DNA from: JBEGTT01 sp041179245 | GTDB lineage: Bacteria; Pseudomonadota; Gammaproteobacteria; Burkholderiales; Rhodocyclaceae | DNA length: 28,614 nt | Direction: 5' to 3' | NCBI GenBank assembly: GCA_041179245.1 | Contig: JBEGTT010000139.1 | Span: 1 to 28,614 of the forward strand | Shown here: positions 7,442 through 16,095 of the stretch, in pieces | Layout: the number at the start of each line of letters is the position of its first letter | Position numbering within the stretch: position 1 is the first letter of the stretch | Translations under genes and position numbers: made by a program | Notes under the pieces: model-generated | What the model was told of the DNA's origin: nothing | Seen by the model: only the letters and a program-made list of their open reading frames with translations | Database searches by the model: none

Positions 7442-8064
7442 CCACTATTCGCACGATAGCACTGGTTTTGGCCGTGTCGGCTGCACTGCAAGGTTGCTTT
7501 ACCGCAGTGGCGACCGGTGTGGTTGGGACGTTGGCGGTGGCGGATCGGCGGAGCGTTGGGGCGCAGGCTGACGACGAAGGGATTGAGTGGAAGGCTGAAG
7601 CGCGGGTGAGCAAACTGTTTCCATTTGCCCACGTTAACGTCGTTAGCTACAACCGCCGCGCGCTAATTACAGGCGAAGTGGCTGATGAAGCCGCAATACT
7701 GGATGTGGGTAAGATTGTGAGCCGCGTTGAGAACGTGGTGAGTAGTATCAATGAGTTGCAAATAGGTCAGCCGAGCACTTACTCTTCCCGCGCCAATGAC
7801 GCGTATGTCACCTCGAAGGTCAAAGCTCGTTTTGTTGATGCCTCAAAATTTAACGTTAACCGGGTCAAGGTGTTTACCGAAGCCGGAACAGTTTTCCTGA
7901 TGGGCGTAGTAACACAGGGTGAAGCCAATGCGGCTATCGAAATTGCGCGCACTACGGGGAGCGTTAAAAAAGTGGTGAATGTGATGGAGGTTGTTTCCGA
8001 CGCAGAAGCTAGACGAATTGACGCCGCGCTAGGGGCCAGTGCCACCTCGGGTATGCCAAAGTAA
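7438..8064 (+). CDS. dolP: BON-domain outer-membrane lipoprotein (DolP / GNA2091-like)
   Basis: A 208-aa predicted lipoprotein. The signal peptide ends in lipobox LQGC, so the lipidated cysteine is C20. The following residue is Phe, not Asp, which favours export to the outer membrane. Two BON domains follow, about residues 48-113 (ARVSKLFPFAHVNVVSYNRRALITGEV) and 122-190 (VKARFVDASKFNVNRVKVFTEAGTVFLMGVV). DolP (YraP) of E. coli and GNA2091 of Neisseria have this architecture and chromosomal position. They bind phospholipid and support outer-membrane integrity. The start ATG overlaps the gmhA stop as ATGA, and a strong AGGAG sits eight bases upstream, so translation is coupled. The short tail after BON2 looks unstructured. 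Confidence 0.93.
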   Translation: MTTIRTIALVLAVSAALQGCFTAVATGVVGTLAVADRRSVGAQADDEGIEWKAEARVSKLFPFAHVNVVSYNRRALITGEVADEAAILDVGKIVSRVENVVSSINELQIGQPSTYSSRANDAYVTSKVKARFVDASKFNVNRVKVFTEAGTVFLMGVVTQGEANAAIEIARTTGSVKKVVNVMEVVSDAEARRIDAALGASATSGMPK

Positions 8065-8075
8065 GCAGGTATCCT

Positions 8076-8564
8076 ATGACGTATATTCTTCCTGGCTTTG
8101 AACAAAAAATATGTTCGCCTGATGAATTGGCTTCGCGTGCCGCTAATTTGCCCCACCCTTTGGTGTTTACCAATGGTTGTTTTGATATTTTGCACCGTGG
8201 GCATGTGACCTATTTGGCGCAAGCGCGTGCCTTGGGGGTTGCGATGGTGGTGGCGCTAAATTCTGACGCCTCGGTGAAGCGGCTAGGAAAAGGCGATGAC
8301 CGCCCGGTGAACCGGCTTGAGGATCGTTTGGCGGTGATGGCGTCCCTGGCTTGTGTTGACCTTGTGACATGGTTTGACGAGGACACTCCCCTGCAACGGA
8401 TTCTAGCCGCTAGGCCAGAAGTGCTGGTCAAAGGGGGAGACTGGCCGGTGGATAAAATTGTGGGTTGCACCGAGGTCAGAGGTTGGGGAGGAAATGTGCA
8501 CTCCATTCCTTTTATCCATCAAACATCGACCACGGCCTTGCTGGAAAAAATCCGTAAGCTTTGA
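8076..8564 (+). CDS. rfaE2: D-glycero-beta-D-manno-heptose 1-phosphate adenylyltransferase
   Basis: A 162-aa nucleotidyltransferase. It makes ADP-D-glycero-beta-D-manno-heptose, a late step of ADP-heptose synthesis. FTNGCFDILHRGHVTYL carries the HxGH signature (H40-H43) of the cytidylyltransferase superfamily. The PVN...DRLAVMASL segment and the C-terminal STTALLEKIR are also typical. It corresponds to the C-terminal half of bifunctional E. coli HldE (RfaE). The sugar-kinase half is absent here, so the kinase must be a separate gene elsewhere, as is usual in betaproteobacteria. It follows the BON lipoprotein by 11 bases and closes the plus-strand envelope cluster, facing dacB across 38 bases. 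Together with gmhA it points to LPS core synthesis. Confidence 0.95.
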   Translation: MTYILPGFEQKICSPDELASRAANLPHPLVFTNGCFDILHRGHVTYLAQARALGVAMVVALNSDASVKRLGKGDDRPVNRLEDRLAVMASLACVDLVTWFDEDTPLQRILAARPEVLVKGGDWPVDKIVGCTEVRGWGGNVHSIPFIHQTSTTALLEKIRKL

Positions 8565-8602
8565 GCTTTACGTTCCTGCCTCACGTTTCAGAATCACGCG
8601 TT

Positions 8603-10018
8603 TTATCCCTCAATAACCCAGCGGAGCAAGGCATCCATCGCCGCCTGCCCCTGTTGGGCGTGAGGGTGATTAATCAGAAACACCACCACAAATCGTTCTC
8701 CGCGCTGGTTGAGTACATACCCGGCAATACTTTTCACGCCAGTCAATGTTCCCGTTTTAATGTGCCCACGCCCGGTGCTTTGGCTATTTGTTAACCGTTT
8801 GCGCATGGTGCCGTCTAGCCCAACAATCGGTAGGCTGGACATGAATTCGGGCATTACCGGACTCAGCCAAGCGTGTTGCAATAGTCTGGCAAGACTACGG
8901 GCGCTAATCCGTTCCTGACGAGATAACCCAGAGCCATTGTCAATCACCAGCTCCTGAAAATTTAGATCATTAAGACGCAACCACGTCAGCGTGCGTGACC
9001 GAGCATCTTCGAGTGTGGCGGGTGTGTTTTCTGAAAGCCCCAGAAACGTCTGTCGGGCCATCACGTTATTACTGAATTTATTGATGTCGCGCACAATTTC
9101 AGCCAGCGGTGGGGATTCTTGTTCCGCAAGGATGAGCGCGTTTCCGGGCGTACTACCCGGCAGAACCGAGCCTTCAAGTGTGCCGCCCAGTTCTTTCCAG
9201 ATTGCCCCGATTAAAAGCGAGGCGTAATCATTGTTGGAGAATGGGGCTAGGTTCAGCGTTTTGCTGCCGCAGGCTTTGTTGAAAATACCGTGTAACACTA
9301 ATTGCCATTGGCCCGGGCTACCTTTTAGCTGGGGAGTGATCTGGTCTTTCCAGTCGTCGCACGCGACTTTTCCGGGTTTAAGCTGATTGTCGATGCGTAG
9401 CCCATCTGCTGGCGTTTCCAAGCGAGCTTGGATGCTTTCATCCTGCGGCTCAATGGTGAGCGAAATTGCGTGAAAACTGAGCAGCAGCGCATCGGGCCCT
9501 ACGTTGTAAGGGCGCATGGGAAAATCATCAAACTGAGCTGGATTTAAGGCGGGGAGCCGGAACGCGTCGCGGTCAAGAATGATGCCTCCCTGAAGTTTTT
9601 TGATGCCTCGGCTTCGTAGTTGGCGCAGCAGTGCCGTCAGGTGTTCCGTGGCAAATTTGGGGTCACCACTTCCCTTCAAGTACAGCGGGCCATCAATAAC
9701 TCCGTCTTTTGGACAACCGTTCGCCAATGCACGCGTCGTCCATCGCCAGTTGGGGCCGAGAATGTTTAAGGCGCTATAGGTGGTAACCAGCTTCATTACG
9801 GATGCTGGGTTCATGGCTTGTTCGGAGTTCAGGTTGATGGAACGGCGGGTGGATGAAGCAACCGCTTGCACAACGACGGCGACATGGCTTAACGGAATTT
9901 GGGCTTTACTGAGTGCTTGTTCAACGCTGGGTGGAAGTCCTTGTGCCTGAGCAGACCATGCGTTAACCAAAAATAGAATACCCAAAAAAGCGGCTGGTGA
10001 TCGGAAAAATCGGGGCAT
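8603..10018 (-). CDS. dacB: D-alanyl-D-alanine carboxypeptidase/endopeptidase (PBP4 family)
   Basis: A 471-aa periplasmic class-C penicillin-binding protein that trims or cleaves peptide cross-links in peptidoglycan. The catalytic triad motifs are in order: SVMK with nucleophile S73 (NPASVMKL), SNN near residue 315 (KFSNNVMARQTF), and KTG near 421 (HIKTGTLTG). The long insertion between the first two motifs is the hallmark of PBP4/DacB. A signal peptide (MPRFFRSPAAFLGILFLV...) ends near AQAQG. I chose the ATG at 10018 because the signal peptide starts there. A TTG 36 bases upstream extends the frame but only adds a tail before the signal. No good Shine-Dalgarno. Divergent from the next operon across 103 bases. 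Confidence 0.93.
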   Translation of the reverse strand: MPRFFRSPAAFLGILFLVNAWSAQAQGLPPSVEQALSKAQIPLSHVAVVVQAVASSTRRSINLNSEQAMNPASVMKLVTTYSALNILGPNWRWTTRALANGCPKDGVIDGPLYLKGSGDPKFATEHLTALLRQLRSRGIKKLQGGIILDRDAFRLPALNPAQFDDFPMRPYNVGPDALLLSFHAISLTIEPQDESIQARLETPADGLRIDNQLKPGKVACDDWKDQITPQLKGSPGQWQLVLHGIFNKACGSKTLNLAPFSNNDYASLLIGAIWKELGGTLEGSVLPGSTPGNALILAEQESPPLAEIVRDINKFSNNVMARQTFLGLSENTPATLEDARSRTLTWLRLNDLNFQELVIDNGSGLSRQERISARSLARLLQHAWLSPVMPEFMSSLPIVGLDGTMRKRLTNSQSTGRGHIKTGTLTGVKSIAGYVLNQRGERFVVVFLINHPHAQQGQAAMDALLRWVIEG

Positions 10019-10121
10019 AAAAACGCTAGTCGTTAAATATGGCAATCTCGGCAAATGTGCCTTATGGATTGACTAAGGTTATCATGCGAGTCCTTTTAGC
10101 AAGACGATATTCGTCCGCCCA

Positions 10122-12107
10122 ATGTCCCCGTTTTCTTCCAGCCTACTGCGCCTCCTGATGAAGCGATTTTGGCCGCGATCCCTGCGCGCCAAACTGATGA
10201 TTTTAGTGATCCCTCTGATTTCGGCCACGATGATCGGGGCGGGTTATTTTTTGACCCTCAGTGGCAAGGATGCGCTACTCAAGGAAAAAGAAACCTACCT
10301 CTTGGGGGTGACCCGTTTACTCCAGAACCATCTGGATCAGGCTGGTGGGTTTGAAGAGCTTGAGAGACTAGCGTTAACCACGAACCACGAACGAGATTTG
10401 CGAAATACCCGTATCCAGCAGTTGAACCAGCAGTTGGAAGCCTATACCGAAACAGTTTCCAAGGCTTTCCCCGGGGTTGGGGTTGGGTATTACCACCGTG
10501 AGCTGAATGCTATTTTGACCTATGGCCCGAAGGCCGAAAATGGTGCCAAGGTCGGTGTGTCAATCAGTCACGACCATCCGGGGCGGCGGGTGATGGAGAC
10601 TGGGCAAGCGACGGTGCAGACTGGGCACTTGGTTCGTGGATACATCATGAATGCCATGACCCCTATTGTTGGTAAGGATGGCACGGTACAGGGGTATATC
10701 TGGGCTAATGAGTTGATGGATTACATCGATCAGCAAATATCGGCTATGCGTTGGACTGTTTTTGCCTTTACCTGTCTGGCCCTGTTTTGTAGTTTGGCGC
10801 TTATTTACTGGGTTATTTCCCATTTCATTCGGGATGTCGAATTGATTAAGGATGGGCTGGCCCTGATGGGGCATGATCTTAATGCCCGAATTCCTCTGAT
10901 GCAGGGTGAGTCAGGGGATATGGCTATTGCCGTTAACCGAATGGCGCAGTCACTCGCGGATGCTCAGCGACGGGAACGCCTTGCTGCGGATAAGGCGCTA
11001 GAACAAACTGAGGAAACCTTACGGACGGCCATCGATGCCATCGATGAAGCCTTTATTTTGTTTGATGACAAGAACCGCTTCGTGTTTTGCAACGAACGCT
11101 ACAAAGCAACTTATCCGGGGCTTGGTGACTTGTTGGTACCCGGAACATCGTACGAAGTTTTATTGCGTCGCGCCGTAGAACAGGAGGCGCTAATGTCTCC
11201 GATGACAGAGACGGAATTCACAGAACGAATGCAGACGCGACTCGCACTTTATTGTGCAGGAAATGCCTCGCTGGAAGAAAAAACGCCGTCAGGGCGTTGG
11301 CTACGTGTGGTGAATCAGCGTACCTCCACGGGTTACACGGTGGGCTTTCGGGTAGATATTACCGATTTGAAAAATGCCAAGGATGCTGCCGAAGCCGGTA
11401 GCCGAGCTAAAGGCGATTTTCTGGCAAATATGAGCCATGAATTACGCACGCCGATGAATGGTGTGTTGGGGATGGTGGATCTATTGCTGACTACCTCGCT
11501 TGATGGTGAGCAGCGGGATTATGCAGAAATGGCGATGGAAAGTGCCCAACTGTTGTTGGATTTGCTCAATGACATTCTGGATTTTTCAAACATGGAGGCC
11601 GGGAGGTTTTCCCTTGAGCAGCGTCGCTTCGGATTTCGTCGGCTCGCACAAGATTTGGATTTATTGGTCTCCGATCTGGCAGGGGATAAAGGCCTGACCT
11701 TTAAGGTGGCGATTGCAAATGATGTACCAGAATTTTTGGTGGGAGACCCCGCACGTCTGCGTCAGGTTTTTTTGATATTGTTGAGTAATGCGGTCAAGTT
11801 TACGCAACAGGGCGGGGTGGCGCTGGACGTGGTTTGCGTGTCCGACCAAGAACATTTTGTTGAGTTGCAGCTGCGGGTTAAAGACACCGGAATTGGTATA
11901 CCTGCCGCAAAACTGCCCATTCTGTTTCAGCCTTTTACGCAAGCCGATGGTTCGATTACCCGGCGATTTGGCGGTACCGGTTTAGGGTTGTCGATTGCTA
12001 AGCACTTGGTCGAATTGATGGGTGGAGAAATGGGTGTCGAAAGTGTTGAAGGTAATGGTTCAACCTTTTGGGTACGTTTACAGTTCAAGAAGGCTTTGTC
12101 AGTATGA
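10122..12107 (+). CDS. Membrane sensor histidine kinase, Cache-HAMP-PAS, no receiver
   Basis: A 661-aa inner-membrane sensor kinase. It has TM1 at about 25-46, a ~165-residue periplasmic domain of Cache-like pattern (MNAMTPIVGKDGTVQGYIWANEL before TM2), TM2 at about 211-235, HAMP to about 285, and a PAS domain at about 300-415 (DAIDEAFILFDDKNRFVFCNERY). HisKA follows with phospho-acceptor H439 (MSHELRTPMNG), then HATPase_c with the N box LSNAVKFT, DTGIGIP near 588 and GGTGLGLSIAK near 615. The protein ends after the ATPase domain, so it has no receiver. The stop overlaps the next start as ATGA, so it is coupled to a periplasmic binding protein and a hybrid kinase, whose receiver could accept its phosphate. 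Start: ATG 10122; ATG 10158 (Met13) is equally possible and neither has a clear ribosome-binding site. Signal unknown. Confidence 0.9.
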   Translation: MSPFSSSLLRLLMKRFWPRSLRAKLMILVIPLISATMIGAGYFLTLSGKDALLKEKETYLLGVTRLLQNHLDQAGGFEELERLALTTNHERDLRNTRIQQLNQQLEAYTETVSKAFPGVGVGYYHRELNAILTYGPKAENGAKVGVSISHDHPGRRVMETGQATVQTGHLVRGYIMNAMTPIVGKDGTVQGYIWANELMDYIDQQISAMRWTVFAFTCLALFCSLALIYWVISHFIRDVELIKDGLALMGHDLNARIPLMQGESGDMAIAVNRMAQSLADAQRRERLAADKALEQTEETLRTAIDAIDEAFILFDDKNRFVFCNERYKATYPGLGDLLVPGTSYEVLLRRAVEQEALMSPMTETEFTERMQTRLALYCAGNASLEEKTPSGRWLRVVNQRTSTGYTVGFRVDITDLKNAKDAAEAGSRAKGDFLANMSHELRTPMNGVLGMVDLLLTTSLDGEQRDYAEMAMESAQLLLDLLNDILDFSNMEAGRFSLEQRRFGFRRLAQDLDLLVSDLAGDKGLTFKVAIANDVPEFLVGDPARLRQVFLILLSNAVKFTQQGGVALDVVCVSDQEHFVELQLRVKDTGIGIPAAKLPILFQPFTQADGSITRRFGGTGLGLSIAKHLVELMGGEMGVESVEGNGSTFWVRLQFKKALSV

Positions 12108-12955
12108 AAAATAATCGATTACGCCAGTGTCTGGCCGGCCTCGTCAGTCTGTTTGCTTTGAATTTTGCGATGGCAGATACCTTGTATTTTGCCCCGTTGC
12201 CCATGGAGCAACCGGAGGAGGTGGTTAAGCAGTTCAAGCCGATGCTGTCTTATCTGGAACGGCAATTAGGCGTGACCATCGAAATTCGCTACGCCAGTTC
12301 CTATCAAGATGTGCTGAATAAATTTGAAAAGGGCGAGATGGATTTTGCCTATCTTGGGCCGTTGCCGTATGTGACGTTACGTGACAAATTTGATCAGGCG
12401 ATTCCGCTGGTGCACTTTTTGGAGAAATCGGGAAAGCCCTCCTATACCTGCGCCATCATCAGTGCGGGGGCACCGCTGGCAACCGGCCTGAAAAACAAGA
12501 AGATTGCCCTAACTCAGCCGCTTTCTACCTGTGGTTATCTATCAACGGACGGTTTGTTGCACAAGGTGGGTAGTGGTTTGGACCAGAACAAATATCGCTA
12601 CCTCGGCAAGCACGACGCGGTTGCCGAGGCGGTGGCGAGTGGTGAGTTTGACTTCGGCGGAATCAAGACTTCAATTGCCAAAAACTTCGAGCATCTAGGT
12701 GTGAAAATATTGTCAGAAACGGCGCCAATCCCTTCCTTCGCACTGATCGCCAATGGCAAACGGCTATCGCCTTCGCGGGTTGAAGCCCTGCGTAACGCAC
12801 TCTCTCGCTTGAGGCCTGAAGGGGCTGACAAGGCGCTGATGGCTGACTGGGGGGCCAATGTGCGTTTTGGTAGTGCCGAAGCTAAGGATGGTGACTTTGA
12901 TGTTGTGCGGCAGTTGCGTCGTCGCGCCGATATTCCTGAAAAGGGTAATTTTTGA
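12104..12955 (+). CDS. PhnD-like periplasmic substrate-binding protein
   Basis: A 283-aa periplasmic binding protein of the phosphate/phosphite/phosphonate (PhnD) fold. The signal peptide ends at AMA before DTLYFAPLP. The family pattern is clear: LSYLERQLGVTIEIRYASSY, then GEMDFAYLGPLPYV, then a binding-loop-like LSTCGYLST near residue 145, and GEFDFGGIKTSIA. The start is the ATG at 12104 with AGAAGG nine bases upstream. It overlaps the kinase stop, and its own stop TGA shares a base with the next ATG. There is no permease or ATPase gene beside it. It lies between two sensor kinases, so I infer a ligand-presenting sensor partner, as LuxP serves LuxQ or TorT serves TorS. PhnD-like domains also form the sensor part of kinases such as TtrS. 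Phosphonate is not implied as ligand. Confidence 0.87.
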   Translation: MKNNRLRQCLAGLVSLFALNFAMADTLYFAPLPMEQPEEVVKQFKPMLSYLERQLGVTIEIRYASSYQDVLNKFEKGEMDFAYLGPLPYVTLRDKFDQAIPLVHFLEKSGKPSYTCAIISAGAPLATGLKNKKIALTQPLSTCGYLSTDGLLHKVGSGLDQNKYRYLGKHDAVAEAVASGEFDFGGIKTSIAKNFEHLGVKILSETAPIPSFALIANGKRLSPSRVEALRNALSRLRPEGADKALMADWGANVRFGSAEAKDGDFDVVRQLRRRADIPEKGNF

Positions 12956-15900
12956 TGTTTTTTCGCCGCTTCTTGGCTCGGCTTGGAACTGCTAGCGCCG
13001 CTTTGATGGGGGTGCAAGGTAGCCGGTCATTGTTTCGTTTGCGGTTTTTTGGTTTTTTTCTGGCGCTGCTTTTGCTGGGTGTATGGATATTGGATGGTGC
13101 CCGCGAAAGCAAAGAGCGTCTTTATCTTGAGCAATACACGCAAGAGCTGGGCACAATTTATCAGGCCAGTTTAGTCACGTACGAAAAAGCCACTACCTTG
13201 TTGGTCGGAGAAGCGACGCGAAATCCAGACATTCGCGAATTACTGAAGGCGGCTAATGCGGCTGAAGGGGATGCGAAAACCCCATTTCGCGCGCAACTCT
13301 TCCGATTGATGTCACCTTCGTACCGCAGTCTCAAAGAACAAGGAATTCGCCAGCTACATTTCCATTCGTCAGCGGGAACAAGTTTTTTACGTTTCCATGA
13401 TCCCCAGAAATTTGGCGATGATCTATTAGCCTTCCGCCCCTCTGTCCGCATTGCGCAAACTGAGCGTCGTCCGGTGAGCGGGTTCGAGGTCGGTAAGGTT
13501 AAGTCGGGGTTCCGCTACATTCTTCCCATTGTGGATGAAGAGGCGTTTTTAGGGAGTGTCGAAGCCAGTATCGGTTTTCGGATGGTGCGAGATACGATGG
13601 CCAATTTGTCGCCGTCGCGCCAATTTTTCTTTATTCTTGCCAAGCAGAAGACCCTTCAATCGCTCTACGAATCCGAGCGCTGGTTATATGGGGATGCGGC
13701 TATGCATCCGGATTTTCTGGTGGAAGATCCGCAAGTGCGCTTGCCCGATAGCCCACCTCCGCCCACGGCGGAAGTGGTTAGCCTGAACCAAAAGCTACGC
13801 GATATTGAGGCGGTGCAGGTAGGAATGCACGCCTTCAAGACCTTTTCTCAAGTGTTAAGCCTTGATGGTGAACCGTGGGTGGTCAGTTTTTTGCCCATTC
13901 TGGATGTAGAGGGACACCCGGCTGCTTATATTTTGTCCTATGCCAAGGCACCTTTGGTTAGCGTGTTGTACCGCGAGTTTTGGGCTAATTTGCTGGCCTT
14001 GTGTGTTTTCTTTGGTGGCTTGGGTTATTTACTGGTTCACCTTTTGCGATCTCGGGACACGCTGAAGCATGAACAGCGCAATCTGCTGGGTATTACCGAA
14101 ACCATGGGCGATGGTCTCTATGTACTCGACCAGCAGGGGAGGGTCGTGCTGGTTAATGCAGCGGCACTCAGGGTTTTGAAATTTCAACGCGATGAGCTGA
14201 TTGGGCAAATAGGCCACAACCTGTTTCACCGGCACGGTTTGGAAGGCAGGCTGCCACTCCATGAATGCCCTATTTTCAAAACGGTCAGTACGGGGCGCCA
14301 TTTCTTTGGTGAAGAACAGTTTTCCCGGCGTGATGGCAGTTCGGTGCTGGTTGAGGTCAGTAGCACGCCGTTATTCCGTGGCGGCGAACAGTACGGCTCG
14401 GTGACAGCGTTTCGCGATATCACCCAGCGCAAGGAAAGTGAATTCAAGTTGCGTCGGGCGATGGAAGCTGCGGAAGCCGCAAGTCGGGCCAAGGGTGCCT
14501 TTGTGGCCAATATGAGCCATGAAATTCGCACGCCAATGAACGGCATCATGGGGCTGACGGCGCTGGCCTTGGAAACCGATCTGACGTCAACGCAACGTCA
14601 GTACTTGGAGCTGGTACAGCAATCAGCAGAGTCGCTGACGATTATTCTGAATGACATCCTGGACTTCTCCAAAATGGAAGCCGGCAGGATGGAGTTGGAA
14701 CACACATCGTTCGGCTTGCGTGAGTTGGCATTGGGCGCGTGCCGGGTATTGTCGTCCAAAGCGGCAGAAAAAACGCTGGAGCTAGTGGTGGATGTGGCCC
14801 CGGATGTGCCAGAAGCGCTGATGGGTGACCCCGGACGGCTGCGCCAAGTGTTGCTGAATCTTCTGGGTAACGCCATCAAATTTACCGAAGTTGGGGAGGT
14901 GACTCTGTGCATTACGGTAAATCACCACCAACACAGTGGTTTAGCTAACGGCGCGCATTTGCACTTTTCGGTCGAAGATACGGGCGTTGGAATTCCCGCC
15001 GATAAACTGACTACCGTTTTTGAGGCTTTTGGGCAAGCGGACGTGAGTGTTACCCGTCGCTTTGGCGGAACGGGCCTTGGTCTGACCATCAGTCGCCAGA
15101 TCGTGAGTTTGATGGGTGGTCGGTTAGCAGCCGAAAGCGAAGAGGGTAAAGGTAGCTGCTTCCATTTTGGGGTTTGTCTAGAGCACGGTACGTCGAAGGA
15201 TACCGATCTGATGCCGGTGGTGAGTGCTCGCTCCCGTTGGCTGTTGGCGGTTGACAATGCGAGCCAGCGAGCGTTGCTGATGAAGCGTTTGCAGGGATAC
15301 GGGTTGGATGTCATTGCGGTCGCCAATGCAAGAGAACTGCTGGCGCAACTGAAAACTAAAACCTTCTTTGTCGTGGTGGTTGAGCCAACATTGCTGCCGC
15401 CAGAGCAGGAGGCGCTTGAACAGTTAAAGCGCGGGGTGGAACCGGGTGGGATGATCCTGAGTTTGGTATCAATTCACGGGGAGCAGCGAACAGTGCCACC
15501 CAATTTCTTTGCCCGAGAACTGCTTAAACCCGTTTTGTCTGAAACCTTGCTATTTGCTGCGGCTGAAATTCAGGTTGAACGAGAACTGATTGCCAATCCT
15601 CTAGCGGAGGGCAAAGACGCAAGCCGGGAAGGTGGGTTTAACGTGCCAACCTTGTTGCCGCAAAGCTTGAATATCCTGTTGGTTGAGGATAATAAGGTTA
15701 ACCAGAAATTGGCGATTCAGCTGCTCAAGAAGCGTGGGCATCAGGTGACGCTCGCTGAACATGGCGGAGAAGCGTTGAAAACGCTAGAAACCGAAGGGTT
15801 TGATCTGGTGTTGATGGATGTGCAGATGCCGGTGATGGATGGCTTAGAAGCTACTCGCCAGTTCCGCTTGCGTGAATCCGCACAAGTGCTTGCCGGAGCG

Positions 15901-16095
15901 CCGTTGCACCGCACACCGATTATTGCGATGACGGCGAATGCGATGGTGGGTGATCGCGAAGACTGTCTTGAAGCAGGGATGGATGGGTATATTTCGAAGC
16001 CGATTCAGATGAGTGCGGTTGAAAAAGAAATTACGCGAGTGCTTCAAGAGAATAGAAAACAAAGGGAAAACCATGGGCAACGAACGGAAATTTAA
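12955..16095 (+). CDS. Hybrid sensor histidine kinase with one degenerate and one intact receiver
   Basis: A 1046-aa protein. TM1 is at about 29-46, followed by a ~290-residue periplasmic sensor with a double-Cache look (GFRYILPIVDEEAFLGSVEASIGF; EPWVVSFLPILDVEGHPAAYILSY). TM2 is at about 341-363, then PAS (378-490). HisKA has H522 (MSHEIRTPMNG). HATPase_c has LGNAIKFT, DTGVGIP and GGTGLGLTI. A degenerate receiver (about 757-872) carries Glu810 where the Asp acceptor should be (VVVVEPTLL). An intact receiver has acidic LLVEDN, D955 (LMDVQMPVMDG) and K1015. There is no HPt and no DNA-binding output, so phosphate probably leaves via a separate HPt or regulator. The start ATG 12955 shares a base with the upstream stop. 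The 3' end overlaps the TonB receptor gene by 23 bases. The kinase cores of this protein and the upstream kinase are clearly related; the sensors are not. Confidence 0.92.
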   Translation: MFFRRFLARLGTASAALMGVQGSRSLFRLRFFGFFLALLLLGVWILDGARESKERLYLEQYTQELGTIYQASLVTYEKATTLLVGEATRNPDIRELLKAANAAEGDAKTPFRAQLFRLMSPSYRSLKEQGIRQLHFHSSAGTSFLRFHDPQKFGDDLLAFRPSVRIAQTERRPVSGFEVGKVKSGFRYILPIVDEEAFLGSVEASIGFRMVRDTMANLSPSRQFFFILAKQKTLQSLYESERWLYGDAAMHPDFLVEDPQVRLPDSPPPPTAEVVSLNQKLRDIEAVQVGMHAFKTFSQVLSLDGEPWVVSFLPILDVEGHPAAYILSYAKAPLVSVLYREFWANLLALCVFFGGLGYLLVHLLRSRDTLKHEQRNLLGITETMGDGLYVLDQQGRVVLVNAAALRVLKFQRDELIGQIGHNLFHRHGLEGRLPLHECPIFKTVSTGRHFFGEEQFSRRDGSSVLVEVSSTPLFRGGEQYGSVTAFRDITQRKESEFKLRRAMEAAEAASRAKGAFVANMSHEIRTPMNGIMGLTALALETDLTSTQRQYLELVQQSAESLTIILNDILDFSKMEAGRMELEHTSFGLRELALGACRVLSSKAAEKTLELVVDVAPDVPEALMGDPGRLRQVLLNLLGNAIKFTEVGEVTLCITVNHHQHSGLANGAHLHFSVEDTGVGIPADKLTTVFEAFGQADVSVTRRFGGTGLGLTISRQIVSLMGGRLAAESEEGKGSCFHFGVCLEHGTSKDTDLMPVVSARSRWLLAVDNASQRALLMKRLQGYGLDVIAVANARELLAQLKTKTFFVVVVEPTLLPPEQEALEQLKRGVEPGGMILSLVSIHGEQRTVPPNFFARELLKPVLSETLLFAAAEIQVERELIANPLAEGKDASREGGFNVPTLLPQSLNILLVEDNKVNQKLAIQLLKKRGHQVTLAEHGGEALKTLETEGFDLVLMDVQMPVMDGLEATRQFRLRESAQVLAGAPLHRTPIIAMTANAMVGDREDCLEAGMDGYISKPIQMSAVEKEITRVLQENRKQRENHGQRTEI

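Noticed and set aside
7347..8222. Minus-strand open frames opposite gmhA and the BON lipoprotein
   Set aside because: Low-complexity translations without motifs, lying wholly over well-supported genes.
8553..8572. Hairpin at the rfaE2 stop (CGTAAGC / GCTTTACG) as a terminator
   Set aside because: Bulged short stem, no T tract, overlaps the coding end.
8561..8794. Plus-strand frame after rfaE2 (about 77 codons)
   Set aside because: Lies almost entirely antisense to dacB and overlaps the rfaE2 end. No domain seen.
10019..10054. N-terminal extension of dacB from a TTG codon
   Set aside because: It would place 12 residues before a clean signal peptide and has no ribosome-binding site.
12104..12955. 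Phosphonate transport locus (phn operon)
   Set aside because: Only a PhnD-like binding protein is present. No phnC, phnE or C-P lyase genes, and the neighbours are kinases.
14029..15326. Several open frames of 90-134 codons antisense to the hybrid kinase
   Set aside because: They are shadows of a strongly coding plus-strand gene. No ribosome-binding sites and no recognisable domains.
16013..16072. Longer TonB receptor start inside the hybrid kinase gene
   Set aside because: A Lys-rich 20-residue prefix precedes a normal signal peptide, and a good ribosome-binding site sits at the internal ATG.
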